A stretch of DNA of 64,000 bases from Dreissena polymorpha (GCF_020536995.1 NC_068363.1:1250001-1314000), one strand, 5' to 3'; positions 24,101 through 35,677 are shown, counted from the first letter of the stretch. Made by a program: numbers and translations. The notes: generated by a model from the sequence alone, not told the origin.

Positions 24101-24542
24101 TCAAGATAGATACTTCTGATGCCAGTTTGTCACTTACACATTTATATACCATGGCTTCACTAGTAGAACTAGAAGCGCATTCAGATGGTGTTGGACAGTC
24201 ATCAATGGTATTATTTATTGTGTCCGGGAACTGGTACATGTCATTTAGGAATTTATCAAGATTTTGTGTCCCTTTTACTCGGTGTTTACTTTTGTTTAAG
24301 TGCTGGAATTTTTGGAATAGTCTTGACAGATCTTTGTGCAGTGTGTTAAAGGATGCTTTACAACCGATTTCAATCAAATAATGGCAGGCTACATTCACAG
24401 ACTTCTCTTTTATTAATTCAATTATTTTTTTGTGACTTGGTTTGTCAGCTGCATCCATGTTGAGCAATGTACCTGAAAAATCAATTAATTGATACAAATC
24501 AATACTTACTGGATGTTTAATACCATGAACTGATATACTCAT
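21200..24542 (-). CDS. RNase H-like DDE transposase with CxxH insert and C-terminal chromo/Tudor-like end
   Basis: About 980 codons in two exons. Start at 24542 (MSISVHGIKHPVSIDLYQLI). A coiled coil covers roughly residues 130-250, then YIPELHACVYALLDSQVSC. The catalytic core follows: a first Asp in TLHTDEASKYGQK, strands NYRLLGLRDMATK, a second Asp in MSDRAATETKFN and a CxxH in NFFCGLHTLVHMA. The Asp-Asp plus CxxH pattern is shared by hAT, P, Kolobok and KDZ-type transposases. I cannot fix the final Glu. A Lys/Glu-rich coiled coil precedes EQAKWYKGKVISQ. There a 391-bp intron (21311-21701, GT-AG) leads in phase to VPGYPAWFNVIYADDQ and a stop at 21200, completing a small barrel-like domain. 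Two single-base slips break it: one in an A run near 23848 and one in a run of ten G near 23476. Otherwise it is open, so the copy is young. Confidence 0.75.
21441..21592 (+). mobile_element. tRNA-derived SINE in the transposase intron
   Basis: GGTCGCAATGGTTAAGTGG resembles a tRNA 5' half with an A box, and GAGAGGTCATTCTG lies at the expected B-box distance. Then comes a body with CAAGTACTGG and AGGAAACCGACTCAAGAC and a tail ending AAGCTAAAATAAAT. The layout is that of a molluscan SINE. It lies wholly inside the 391-bp intron, so it need not disturb the transposase. Confidence 0.55.
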
Positions 24543-25644
24543 ACTCCATAGTTGTCAACTGGTGAACTGCCAACCTCAACTGGAACTGTCAACCTGTATG
24601 GAACAACAATATAAACAAACTTTAACAAAGAAAAACAAAAAGTGGAAAGAAATAGATTAAAATATGTGAACTGAACAAAATAAAACACAGACATGCAAGT
24701 ATGCACATGCAGCATAAAAAATGACACAAACATATGACAATTGCAGACTCAGTCTCAACGTAAAAGTCATCAGACATCAATTTAAATTTACTTATTAAAA
24801 TTTATCATCAATCATTTATTTACATGGTAAAAACATTTCAAAATATAAATGTGTATTATCCTTCTATAATAACCTCGTAAATATGTTACATTATACCATT
24901 TCGAAGTGAATATTTAAGTGAATATATAATTGTTGTTGACATATCCGAATTCAAAAACACATTTCGGGAGAAATTCGGATGACTTCCGGTTTAGTTTTGT
25001 TAACGACCTTAACCTTTAAAATACCCGCACAATGACATGCGCAGCGGAAATGAACTTTTTCTTAAGTTGTTTCGTATAGAAAAATGGCAATTTTTTTCAT
25101 TTCCGTAAAAATATCAATGCCACAACCAAGTCAAAGGGCAAAAATACCTGTTTTTCAACCAACCAAAACCTATTTTTACGATTTAAATCGAGTAAATATT
25201 ATTATTTTGCAACTTTTTTATCATCGCTAGGTGCGCACAGAAGCAGACTATCGAATGACGTCACAGGCTTTCCCAGGAATTTAAAATCTCGTGTAAAAAG
25301 CGTTGTTTAGTGACATCATGTCAGGCATCAAAATGGCTTCCTCAAACCCGGAAGCAAAATAAATCTTGCTTTTTCGTGAAAGATTTACGTCATATTTGAT
25401 CACAGTAATGAACCAAAACTAACAAAACCTAGAAATCAACTTTCATTTAAAATACTAAAAAGAAATAAAACTTAAAAACTTACCTTTTACTGTCTGAGAT
25501 TATCCTTTCAAAAATACCAGTTTAACATTACAGTAGAAGCGAAACAAAATGGCGTCCAAATCGTTTCCGACGCTACATAAAGCCCAGTTTTCTCAGAACG
25601 CGTCTCATTAGATCATCAGTGATATATACAATATATGTACATTT

Positions 25645-26399
25645 TTAGCTCATCTATTTTTTGAAAAAAAATTATGAGCTATTGTCATCACCTTGGCGTC
25701 GGCGTCCGGTTAAGTTTTGCGTTTAGGTCCACTTTTCTCAGAAAGTATCAATGCTATTGCATTCAAACTTGGTACACTTACTTACTATCATGAGGGGACT
25801 GGGCAGGCAAAGTTAGATAACTCTGGCGTGCATTTTGACTGAATTATGTGCCCTTTTTATACTTAGAAAATTGAAAATTTTGGTTAAGTTTTGCGTTTAG
25901 GTCCACTTTTTTCAGAAAGTATCAATGCTATTGCATTCAAACTTGGTACACTTATTTTATGTTTGAAATACCGTCCAACCATCGCACCCAAGAATCCCCC
26001 TCCCCCCACCCGAATCCCCCCCCCCCCCTATTTTTTTTTTTTTTTTTTTTTAAGATCATCTCACAAATTACCACCTCACCCTCACACTATACCCCCCACC
26101 TCACCCCCCCCCAATTTTTTTTTATGAAACGGTTAAAAAACACAAATATTTATTTTTATTATTTTATGTTTGAAATACCGTCCAACCATCGCACCCAAGA
26201 ATCCCCCTCCACCCCCCCCCCCACCACCCCCGATTTTTTTTTTCGCATTTTTTGAAGAAAATGTAATAAATGTCCACACCCCCACACAATGCACCGCTCT
26301 TCACTCCACCCCTCCCTCCTTTGTGATTGAAAATGAGAGTCCCTTCACCTTTAAAAAGAAAATAGATGAGCGGTCTGCACCCGCAAGGCGGTGCTCTTG
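25645..26399 (+). repeat. Family b tandem-core repeat, short copy
   Basis: Has both ends: AGCTCATCTATTTTTTG at the left and AAAATAGATGAGCGGTCTGC, the hairpin and GCTCTTGT at the right. Only about one and a half core units remain, followed by C-rich and T-rich tracts and two copies of ATACCGTCCAACCATCGCAC. Confidence 0.85.
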
Positions 26400-27964
26400 T
26401 ATTAATATTGGATGCTTAAAATATATACAAAACATTTACAAAATATACAATGATATACAGGTAATGAGCAAAACAGTTATGGTTTAAATAAAGTACATAA
26501 AGTTAAACCCGACTTATTGAATGTGTTTTAATTTCCCTCATAGTTATTGAATTTTTTTTAATTGACAACTGAACAGTAATATTATATATACAAAATATAT
26601 ATAAAACAGCATTTACAAATATTTACACATGAACTTTTCTTACAAAATCACTTAAAGTTTTAATGCCATACTCCTCCTACAGTAGGTTACAACTTATTAA
26701 ACAATCCGCTTCCTTTTGAATGCCCGTAATCTGCGAGTCAGGGCAGTACCATTTGCCCTTTGGTGGTTTCTCTATTTTAACACACCTGTAGTGAAACCAT
26801 TCAATTTCACATTCATTGTTATCACACGCTATCATCTCACCGTGTTCAACCTGACTACAAAGACAGTATAAAGTTTCATCACTCACATTGGTGGGGTAAC
26901 AATTTAGACTGTCATTCACCACTTTCTTGTTAACATCAACTGACTTTAAGACAGATTCTGGTAATGTCGTGTAGAACTTCCCTACTAATTCTGGCAGTAC
27001 TGCCAATTTAAAGAATTTCTCCGCTTCTTCACAAATAGTCTGCCACAAACCCTCGTCGAACATCACTGCTTCTATGTGACAGTTTCCCTCCGTCCACACT
27101 ACAAAAAAGCACCTTTCCATGCGAGTCACACCCAGCTGCGTCTGGATCTGGTAATAGTACTGATGATTTTTGTCTAACTTAAGTTGTCCGTCTGTCTCTT
27201 TTAAGAAATCACATGTCTCACTATTGAGTTCCTCACTGCGTAGACTGTATGGGCATTTTATTTCAATGCATGCAGACCCACAACAATCGCACGTGAATAT
27301 GCCGTCTGGCGATGCCCCAATAGATGGGTGTGTTTGACTAATCACAAGACCACTGTCCGTTATCATGCTGTTGTCGTGAACCGGTCCTATTTCATTCATA
27401 AACACATCTTGTGCCTTTTTTCATTGTCGCGCCCCCATTTTTTCGCCAAAGAGGAAAAGCCATTTGATTCAGGGTAGCATATCGATTTCACCAGGCTTTG
27501 CGAAGGGTCAGATTTATTGGTCTTTACAACAGCTTTTGCGTTTGACGCTGTAAACCGCCCTGCCCTAAAACGATGCCACATAACTGAATTTGCCTGTTTT
27601 TTGGTCTGTTCTTTCACATTTTCGGCTTGTTGGGTAGAACACTTAATTTCAATGTTGGCACAAGCATGTAAAACATCCTTATAACACGCTCCAATCACTT
27701 TTTCGTTTCTAAGTTCAGTCAAAACTGTAGGGAAATCATCAGTGTCCAACTTTGGCACATACTTCTGTGCAAGGTTTAGAGTTTAATTTGCTCAATAGAC
27801 GAATTTCACGACGAGGGTAAAAACTACCCGCGCACCGGTTGGCAGCCATCTTAGAGGCAATCGCAAATAGCGCAATACACGATAAACAACCTGTCCGATT
27901 TGAATTATTATACGCGTTTAAATCTGATTTGAATGTGACTTTTGTGGTCAATTTTGATAATAGA

Positions 27965-30900
27965 ATGTCGGACACTGTCAAAATAAAGCAAATCTACAGG
28001 GATAGACTCGATCCAAGTGATAAAGTGCGATATGAAAATAAACTCGCTATCGTTGGTGGAATAGATCCATACGACTGCAATGAACAATGGTCTCAAGATG
28101 TTGGTATTTTATCATCTGTTACCTATCCAGACATTGTGAATTATTTGATTTTCACCCCTAGTCGCTTCAAGATTGACGATTTGAAAGCTTGGAAATCTCT
28201 GGAAGCTGTTAACCAGTTGTGCTCTGGGTGGGTTCGAGACAGGGTAGCTATCAGCAAAGCACAGCATGTGACAGTTAAAACTAAGGTAAGTACTTGTTGG
28301 ACTGCATAATGGGCTGAATAAAAATAGATGTGTTATTTCTAAAGTAAACAGTGGAGGAAAATACACACCATGCAGGGTTTGAACCCACCACAACTGCAGC
28401 TGTAGCATCCCGTCTGTAGATCTGCCGTGGAATCATATGGAATTCTATGGAAATCGTTAGATGGAATTCCGTGGAGTATTGGCACTAACTTTCCATCCGA
28501 TTCCATGCAATCAATGGAAAAGTGAAAAAAAAACAGAAGGGGGACTTGATATGGGATGGAATTCCATAAAATGCTGTGGAATTCCATAGAATTCCGTGGC
28601 ATTCCATATAATGCCGTGGAATTCCATAGAATGCCGTGGAATTCCATAGAATGCCGTGGAATTCCATAGAACGCCGTGGAATTCCATGGAACGCCGTGGA
28701 ATTCCATGGAACGCCGTGGAATTCCATGGAATGCCGTGGAATTCCATGGAATGCCGTGGAATTCCATAGAATGCCGTGGAATTCCGTGAAAAGCTATGGA
28801 ATTTAATAAAAAGCTGGAATAAAATAGAAAAAAAAACAGATTATAGATCAAAGGCATTTTATTGATTTTGAAAAACAAATGTGAATGTAACTAAAAGTTT
28901 CATCATAGAAGTTAAACAAGAACAAGATCTGGCATCAATCATTAACCACACACATGCAGTCACAGTACATATTCAAAAATGAGTGGTTTTACATTTTCAT
29001 AAAGTACCAACTCTCTTAACCACAGGCATGCATGCACACATTCAAAAACACATCCATAAACATGCACGCATATACAGGTGAGAACAGAAAAACTTATAAA
29101 AGGCACAATATAAAACATAGAAGTAGAATTTTACATTTCTCTTATGACAAGTATACTTCCTTTCTCACATATGTTCATAAACACACACAATTACATGCAC
29201 ACACACATCACGCACAATTGTTCTAGAGTTTTTTCTCATAAATTTTAACGTTCAACAACTGTTCCTTATTAATTCTAGAACACTTTCAGTACGATTACAG
29301 AAGTTCAGTTCTAGTTGATGTGTTCCAGTACAATTCTTGAAAAGTTCCGAAGGTTAACTTCAAATATTTAAGTCTGAAACCAACTTTCTAGAAAACAAAT
29401 TCCCATGCAGACAGCCAGTATTCAAGTACTGAGCATAGTTAATAATAATACATAACAAATTAACAACTGTTGTAAATTTGTTATTTATTATACTATGCTC
29501 AGTACTGTTGAACACGGACTTAATTCAATTATCCAAGTTTCAAATTCCTAAATTAAAAAAAACAACAAATAAATTAAGACAAAAAACAAACACAAAATAC
29601 AATTCACAAAATAAATAACTGGTCTTTTTTATACAAGAAGTAACCAAAATAAAACATGTCACCAGCCACAGACTGCCAGGCTTAACACAGAGGCTAAAAA
29701 TGTTTGTCCAAGTCTTCCACTGCCATTTTCCTTTTCTTCTGAGAATATTGAACACCAGTCACTGCCTCCGGGTCCTTTTTGGTATGAGGTACATTGTATA
29801 CTGCTCACATGTGCTCTACAGAATAAAAAATCATAAAAATGTCTAAAGCAAAGAGTTATTTACATTCAAACTAAAACAAGAGATTGCAAAGCAATATGGT
29901 CCCCTACCTGTTAAACTTCACTATTTTAAGTTTGTTAAATATATTTGTTGCCATAGCAACCAGAATTCTTGCATTATAAACAACATGAAATGACGTGCAA
30001 AATGTCCTTATTGTCATCTGTTCATGTTTCAAGTTTCATGAAAAAATACTTAGAACTTTTAAAGTTATCCCAGGATCCAGAAAAGTGTAAATGACTTAGA
30101 CCAATATATTGAATTCCAAAAAGACAAAATACTTTCAGGTGGTTAACATTAAATAATTTATCTAGCCCAGGGCATGACAATATTTACCATGAATTTGTGG
30201 CCCTGTAAGTCCTCTAGGTAAATGCGCTTAAAGAGCCGCTTTGCTGTTGGATTATTTCCCTGCCAAACTCTGCAGTATCTTCCATCAACTGGTCAATGGT
30301 AATTAAAGCACATAATGAAAATGTATAGGAAACGTAATTCATGAATTGTTTTAAATATTAAGTTGTTAAATGGTCTTTAGAAAGAGAACTAAAAACGAAG
30401 TGAATACATCGCAAAGCACTAAGCATAACTTAATTTGTTGGTATGATTAGTACAAATTTATTATTGCTATAATTAGAATGATGTGTTATTCTATTGGTAT
30501 GAAAATGCACACTCAGATACCTAAAAACCAATTCCATTGGTTTAATTTTTTATTTACAAGCAAATACGTTGAATTGATATCCCCCGCCAACATGCTTCTG
30601 GACACATAAGTATTATATTTGACACTTAAACAAGCATTTTTTAAAGATACAAAGGGCCATAACCCCGTTTTTAACAGATGGTGTACAATTCCATTTGGCG
30701 GGCATCATCCTCTTATCCATATATATACTCGAACCAGGTTTCAATGAAATCCCCCAAAGCACTTCCAGGAGATGGCCTTGGACACACAAAAAGCATTTTT
30801 TCAAGATACAAAGGGCCATAACTCTGTTATTAACTAATGGTGTACAATGCCATTTGGCATGCATCATCCTCTTATCAATATACATACTCATACCAAGTTT

Positions 30901-31884
30901 CAGTGAAATCTGCCAAAGCACTTCCAAGATATGACTACGGACGGATGGAAAGACGGACAGACGGAAGGATGGAAGGACGAACAGACAACGCCAAAATAAT
31001 ATCCCTCCGCCTATGGCGGGGGATAATAATAAACATTAACACCATTAATGAGCATTGAGTGCTCAACATGCACAGTAAAAAACTTCCTTAGCCTGCAGTT
31101 CCATAACCTTGCATGATAAAATTCCGATACTACATTCAACGTTATTAATTTCTCCACATAGGTCTTATTACTTCCTTTTTCAACCTGCAAACTCCACTAA
31201 GTGAAAATTTGGGTGACAGCTGCTTTTAAACTAATATTTGCCATACTAAAACCTCAAATATCACATAAAAGGTCTACAATAATGTCATAAGAAGATTAAA
31301 TTTAAAGGAATATTTAGAAATAATAAAAATCACAAACCTTCAGTTGTTGTTCTATTCCTAGACAGACTGCTCAAACACTGTATGCATCACTCTTTAGCAA
31401 TATTTCATGTCACTTTCCAAATGATATAAATACATAAGTATTTTAAGAAAGTGTTTTTAATGGAAAAACTAATGACTCTTCTGTTTGTTAAATGTCTTTA
31501 ACTTTATTTTAACAAGTTAAACCAGTACATTGTCCACCATGTTTCATGTTTCAATCTAACAGGTAAACTTTCTGTATTTGAATTCAGCCAATTAGAAAAG
31601 GCTGTTATATCTTATAACCAATAGATTTGCAGCAAACATACCCAACATCTGATGTACAACACATGCTTGGCTTATCAGATAGATTGTTATTTGACAACCT
31701 GGACTGGCTGAGTTTGATATTGAGAAAAAAACAGTGTGTATACCACTTGGACAGGGTTAAGGAATTTAAACTTGTAGAAATTGCTTTGAAAGTAACAACT
31801 ACTCCTAGTTCTGCAGAACTACTACTTTAATTACTACAGCATCAACAACACCACCACCAACAACAACAGCAACAATAACAGCAG

Positions 31885-31927
<43 letters not shown>

Positions 31928-34900
31928 TGCTACTACAGCAACAACTGCTACTACTGCTACTTCTATTGCTACTACTATTGCTACAGAAACTGTTAATGCT
32001 ACTACTTCTACTATGACTACTACCACCACAACCTCTACTGATATAAAAAACACTACTGCTACTACATCAATTACTACAACAACAACACCTACAACAACAA
32101 CAACTACTACTACTAATACAGCTACTACAACTACTACTACTACTGCTGCTGCTGCTGTCGCTACTATGAAGTCTATTTGGCTATTTGTAAGTGTAAGGTG
32201 TTCTATATGTGTTCTTATTCCCCATAAGAACTTTTGTAGAACTTACTGGTTTTTAAAGCGTTCTAGATGTGTTCTAGAACTACATTTTAAAACATTTTTA
32301 GAAATTTTTAACCATATTTTGTCCTTGAAATGTTCTAAAAATTGAAATTATTGGAACAGTTTCAGTCCTAAGCCATTTTCCACAAATGTTCTGGATTTAT
32401 TCTAAAAAAACTGTTTTGGAACAATTCCAGAACATACGTTTTAGAACACAAATATGGAACAGTTCCAGAACTGTTCCAATTTCTAGAACAAATTTATAAT
32501 TATCTTAATTGCATTTTCTTTTAAATACAAAATACATGATGCAAATAAATTCATACATGTATTAAACTACAAATACATTTCAGACAACCAGCGAAAATTT
32601 TCTAAGTTATTTTCCATTGATTTCCATCCAAGAAAATGTATGAGTTATTTTCCATAACGATTTCCGTTGAAAAAAATGGCTAAGTCCAACTTTCCATGGT
32701 GTTTTCCATACATTCCGTGGAAATGCATGGAATTTTAGTCAAGATTCCGTGGAATTCCATAACAGCTTCAGATGGAAAATTGGCAAGTGGATGGAATTCC
32801 ATCAAATTCCATGGATTTCCATCGATTTCCGTAGAATTCCATAACATTTTCTATGGAATTCCATAGAAAAGTGCTAATGACTATGGCAGATCTACAGACG
32901 GGATGGTGCTCTGACATTTAAGTAAACTTATAAGCTGTATCTCACAAATGCTTACTTCATTTTGGCTGGTTGTTACAAACGCATGTGTCATGTCCCTTAA
33001 AAAAAGGCATGCTCAGTCAGATTATTCTATAATACACATTTTAATGTGTATCTTTGTTTTTTTAAAGTAGTAAAAAAAGATATAAATGATTTTGTTAACC
33101 AGGTTTTCCGAAGGAAAAAACTGGTTATTAGATTGGCGAATGCGGGCAGGCTGGCTGGCGGGCGGAACAAGCTTGTCCGAGCCATAACTTTGTCGTTCAT
33201 TGTGAGATTTTAAAATTATTGGCACATTTGTTCACCATCATGGGACGGTGTGTCGCACGAAAGAATCACGTCAATATCTCCAATGTCAAGGTCGCCACGA
33301 CTAAAAATAGATTTATTTTAAAACAAACTTACAAGGGGGATAATTTTGTTTGTTAATTTCAAAAGTTCAGTTTGAGTTGTCTCCCTTTATCAGATTTTTT
33401 TTCACAATAATAACCTGGTTTTGTAACAATTTTGTCCCTTGTCTTTGTTTATTTTCAGGTCTTTCACTCGCAGCGATTATGGGAGAAGCCATTGCAGCCA
33501 TGGGTAATCGCTAAACCCGATGGAGTTGTAGCTGCCGCCCATTGCGACTGCATGGCTGGGCTTGGTGAGGCATGCACCCATGTAGCTGCTCTTCTGTTCT
33601 CGATAATGGCAGCCGTGGAAGTCAGAGATTCCACTACAGCAACAGAGGGTCCCTGTAAATGGAAGCCACCATTGACGAGCAAAACTGTTCATTACAAGGA
33701 GGTCAGCGACATCAACTTCACCTCAAAGAAATTGGCAGCGCGGAAGCTGATGGATACTTAAGAGAGTGTAGCTACACCAACTGTGCGCAGAGCAAACATT
33801 ACAAAAGCTACACATTCCGACTTCCTTGCATTCTGCGAACAGGCAAGTAAGCTAAGTAGAAAACAGGCTCTACTATCTGTGGTTGAGCCGTACGCAAACG
33901 GTTTTATCCCCACCGCTGATGCAAAGGACCTGCCCACACCTCTTACAGATCTGCGAAACCCTGGGTTGATTGGCAAGGACATTGAAACTGTGAAAAAACA
34001 ATGTGAGGATCTAACAATTGTCTGTTCTTCCATTCAAGCAGCTAACGTGGAAGAAGAGACAAGAGGCCAGGCCAAATCTTCGCTTTGGTTTCAATTCAGA
34101 GCTGGTTGTATCACAGCTTCAAAAGCAAAAGCTGTCTGCAGCACCAACCCAGTGAAACCATCGGCAAGTTTGGTGAAAGGGATTTGCTATCCAGAAATCA
34201 ACAGCTTCCAGACCGCAGCGACAAAGTGGGGGAAAGACCACGAAGAAATGGCTCGAAATCGCCTAATGGAAAGTTTGGTGGCTGACCACGAAGGTATGGC
34301 GATGATGGACAGCGGACTTTTCATCAGCCCTGAAAAACCATTTCTAGGTGCCTCCCCTGATGAAATAGTTTCATGCCTTTGTTGCGGGTCTGCTTGTGTA
34401 GAAATTAAATGTCCATTTAATATAAGGTCTGAATGTATACAAGAAAACAACTGCAAGTTCTTATCAAGTGATGATGGTAAATTCAGCTTAAATAAAGCCC
34501 ATGCATACTACTACCAAGTCCAGTTGCAAATGGGCATTACAAATAAAGACATGACTTATTTTGTTGTCTGGACAACAAAGGACATTTTTGTGGAAAAAAT
34601 AGCGTTCGACAGGATGTTATTTGATGAAATATGTGCCAAATCTGAACTGTTTTTCAAGAATGCCATTTTGCCAGAGTTAGTTGGCAAGGTTTTCACAACT
34701 CTGCAACATGACACCGTCACGGTTCCAGTACCCATTTATGCAGCACGATCGCCACTGAAGGACAAACAGACTGATCAAAGTGAAGAATTATACTGCATAT
34801 GCATCCAAGTGGAGTTTGGTCGAATGATTGGCTGTGACAATAGCGCATGTGACATTGAATGGTTTCACTATGGGTGTGTAAACATTGAATCTGCCCCCAA

Positions 34901-34970
34901 AGAAAAATGGTACTGCCCTGTTTGTCGGCAGTTACCAATGTTTAAGAGGCATCGTGTCATGAAGGATTAG
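27965..34970 (+). CDS. ISL2EU-like gene A: SWIM, YqaJ-type nuclease, PHD finger
   Basis: Exon 1 27965-28285 (MSDTVKIKQIYRDRLDPSDK, TYPDIVNYLIFTPS, SGWVRDRV), donor AAG/GTAAGT. The intron is 5,173 bp. Exon 2 is 33459-34970 after TTTATTTTCAG, both in phase 0, about 610 codons in all. A 5' ATG at 27839 is also open, but relatives start at MSDT. The SWIM finger reads AHCDCMAGLGEACTHVAALL. The nuclease has FRAGCITASKAKAV, FLGASPDEIV and ACVEIKCPFN with YYYQVQLQMGIT. The PHD finger has LYCICIQVEFGRMIGCDNSA, EWFHYGC and KWYCPVC, all ligands present. One in-frame TAA at 33759-33761 lies in the linker between SWIM and nuclease. The YqaJ fold is a lambda-exonuclease-type nuclease; a role in processing transposition ends is inference. 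Confidence 0.8.
28430..28815. repeat. GGAATTCC palindromic minisatellite (left subterminal array)
   Basis: About fifteen tandem units of 20 bp with the pattern GCCGTGGAATTCCATAGAAT. Each contains the palindrome GGAATTCC. All reading frames on the minus strand stay open and give meaningless HGIPRHSMEF-like peptides. Looser copies (GGAATTCCAT, TTTCCATGG) recur at about 32600-32885 in the other arm. Confidence 0.85.
29426..29505. repeat. 80-bp perfect-arm hairpin
   Basis: GTACTGAGCATAGT at the left is matched by ACTATGCTCAGTAC at the right, and the inner AT-rich arms (AATAACAAAT / ATTTGTTATT type) also pair. It could form a cruciform and is probably a small foldback repeat. Confidence 0.7.
29874..30170 (-). 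repeat. Family j dispersed repeat, 3' part
   Basis: On the minus strand it ends GGGGACCAT, an ATTGC-TTT-GCAAT hairpin and CTCTTGTT, the common end plan of the tandem-core families. The matching 5' end (ATGGTCCCC) is not seen upstream, so it is truncated. Confidence 0.55.
30557..31025 (-). repeat. Family d tandem-core repeat
   Basis: Minus-strand start TATCCCCCGCCATAGGCGGA with a GTCCGTC simple repeat. Two units of about 150 bp follow with CATATCTTGGAAGTGCTTTG and GATGATGCATGCCAAATGGC. It ends at GCGGGGGATATCAATTC, a short hairpin and TTTGCTTGT. Confidence 0.8.
31800..32165. repeat. CAA/ACT trinucleotide microsatellite
   Basis: About 365 bp of mixed AAC, AGC and ACT triplets. Long open frames (poly-Thr on plus, Val/Ala on minus) come from the triplet structure and are not evidence of coding. 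Confidence 0.85.
33095..33442 (+). repeat. Family g repeat next to a splice acceptor
   Basis: Starts TTAACCAGGTTTTCCGAAGG, then GCGGGCAGGCTGGCTGGCGG. It ends GATTTTTTTTCACAATAATA, ACCTGGTTTTG, an ACAATTTTGT hairpin and CCCTTGT. The 3' end lies 17 bases before exon 2 of gene A, so part of the acceptor's pyrimidine tract comes from the repeat edge. Confidence 0.8.
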
Positions 34971-35099
34971 TTGTGTGTTGTTAAGTCCAGTCATGTACAC
35001 CAATGTAACAACTAGTACAGGAATTAATTTATAAATTAATTTAACTTTCATTTCTGAAAATTTCAAATGTAAAAGTTTCATATCTTAATGCTTTGCTAG

Positions 35100-35341
35100 T
35101 CTTTTTCACTGGGCATAATGCATGTGAGTAAAGTGTCATCCCAGATGAGCCTGTGCAGTCCACACAAGCTAATCAGGGACGACACTTTCCATCTAAACTT
35201 GATTTTCGGTAAGGGGAGACTTCCTTGAAACTAAAAATAGCATTAAAGCGGAAAGTGTCGTCCCTGATAAGCCTGTGTGCACTGCACAGGCTTATCTGGG
35301 AAGACACTATGCACATGCATTAAGCCCAATTTTCTCAGAAC
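35100..35341. mobile_element. Foldback MITE between genes A and B
   Basis: Same family as the split copy at 20296-25599. It has GGGCATAATGCATGTGAG, AGCCTGTGCAGTCCACACA, GTCGTCCCTGATAAGCCTG and the end AAGCCCAATTTTCTCAGAAC. The left terminal bases are eroded. It lies between the two convergent 3' ends and may hold or disturb their polyadenylation signals. Confidence 0.8.
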
Positions 35342-35677
35342 AAGACAAAATGGTTCTATCGATACATTTTAAATTGCATTTATGTTCTGCAACTAATTGA
35401 ATGAAGATTTTTATTCATTTAAATGTTAGATTGTGTTACTGTTGTTGTTGTTACAGATTATGTCAGGTAAATAAAATAAAATGCATTCAATTGAAGTTTA
35501 TTGTTTAGGATTTTTGAGAATTGACTGAATAAACAAACTTTTAGTGTTCTTTAATCAGGCTTTATTGCTTGTCATCAATTAACACACACAAAAAAACACA
35601 AAGTAATTCAAAAAAGTACAAACACATGCATAGCAAATACATAGCCTTGATTTGGCTACAAAACCAAATAAAGTTCT

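Larger units (their letters stand above)
20524..25575 (-). mobile_element. 5,052-bp DNA transposon, superfamily not recognised
   Basis: Ends are short imperfect inverted repeats: TAGCGTCAGAAAGG on the left and, inverted, TAGCGTCGGAAACG on the right. A 7-bp direct repeat CATAAAG flanks it at 20517-20523 and 25576-25582, and the MITE around it rejoins exactly if one copy is removed. A subterminal direct repeat (CATTGGAAAGATCTCACTGA near 20577 and a diverged copy near 20743) may be a transposase-binding site. One transposase gene lies on the minus strand. A reading of TSD ATAAA with ends GTAGCGTC is also possible. A 7-bp duplication fits P-like or Dada-like elements, but the protein shows no THAP domain and I cannot assign it. 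Confidence 0.85.
20296..25599. mobile_element. Foldback MITE split by a DNA transposon
   Basis: The left part, 20296-20523, begins GTTCTGAGAAAACT and has the internal inverted motifs AGCCTGTGCAGTCTGCAC and GCCTGTGCAGACTGAACAGG. The missing right end, AGCCCAGTTTTCTCAGAAC, sits at 25581-25599 on the far side of the transposon at 20524-25575. An uninterrupted relative lies at 35100-35341. Without the insertion and one target copy the MITE would be about 245 bp. It carries no protein. Confidence 0.85.
28407..32904. mobile_element. Large foldback element in the gene A intron
   Basis: The 20-bp inverted termini ATCCCGTCTGTAGATCTGCC at 28407 and its complement ending at 32904 match perfectly. Just inside lie GGAATTCCATGG-type repeats at both ends. 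Further in are stretches rich in TTCTAGAAC and GTTCCAGAAC (about 29220-29400 and 32190-32500), again at both ends. There is no coding capacity. I find no clear target duplication (left flank CTGTAGC, right flank GGTGCTC). The middle holds other repeats (families j and d, a hairpin, a trinucleotide tract). The superfamily is unknown. Confidence 0.65.

Noticed and set aside
28339-28878. Minus-strand 179-codon frame with HGIPRHSMEF-type repeats
   Set aside because: Produced by the GGAATTCC minisatellite; all frames there are open.
31805-32345. Long Thr-rich (plus) and Val/Ala-rich (minus) frames
   Set aside because: Trinucleotide microsatellite with no stop triplets; no coding evidence.
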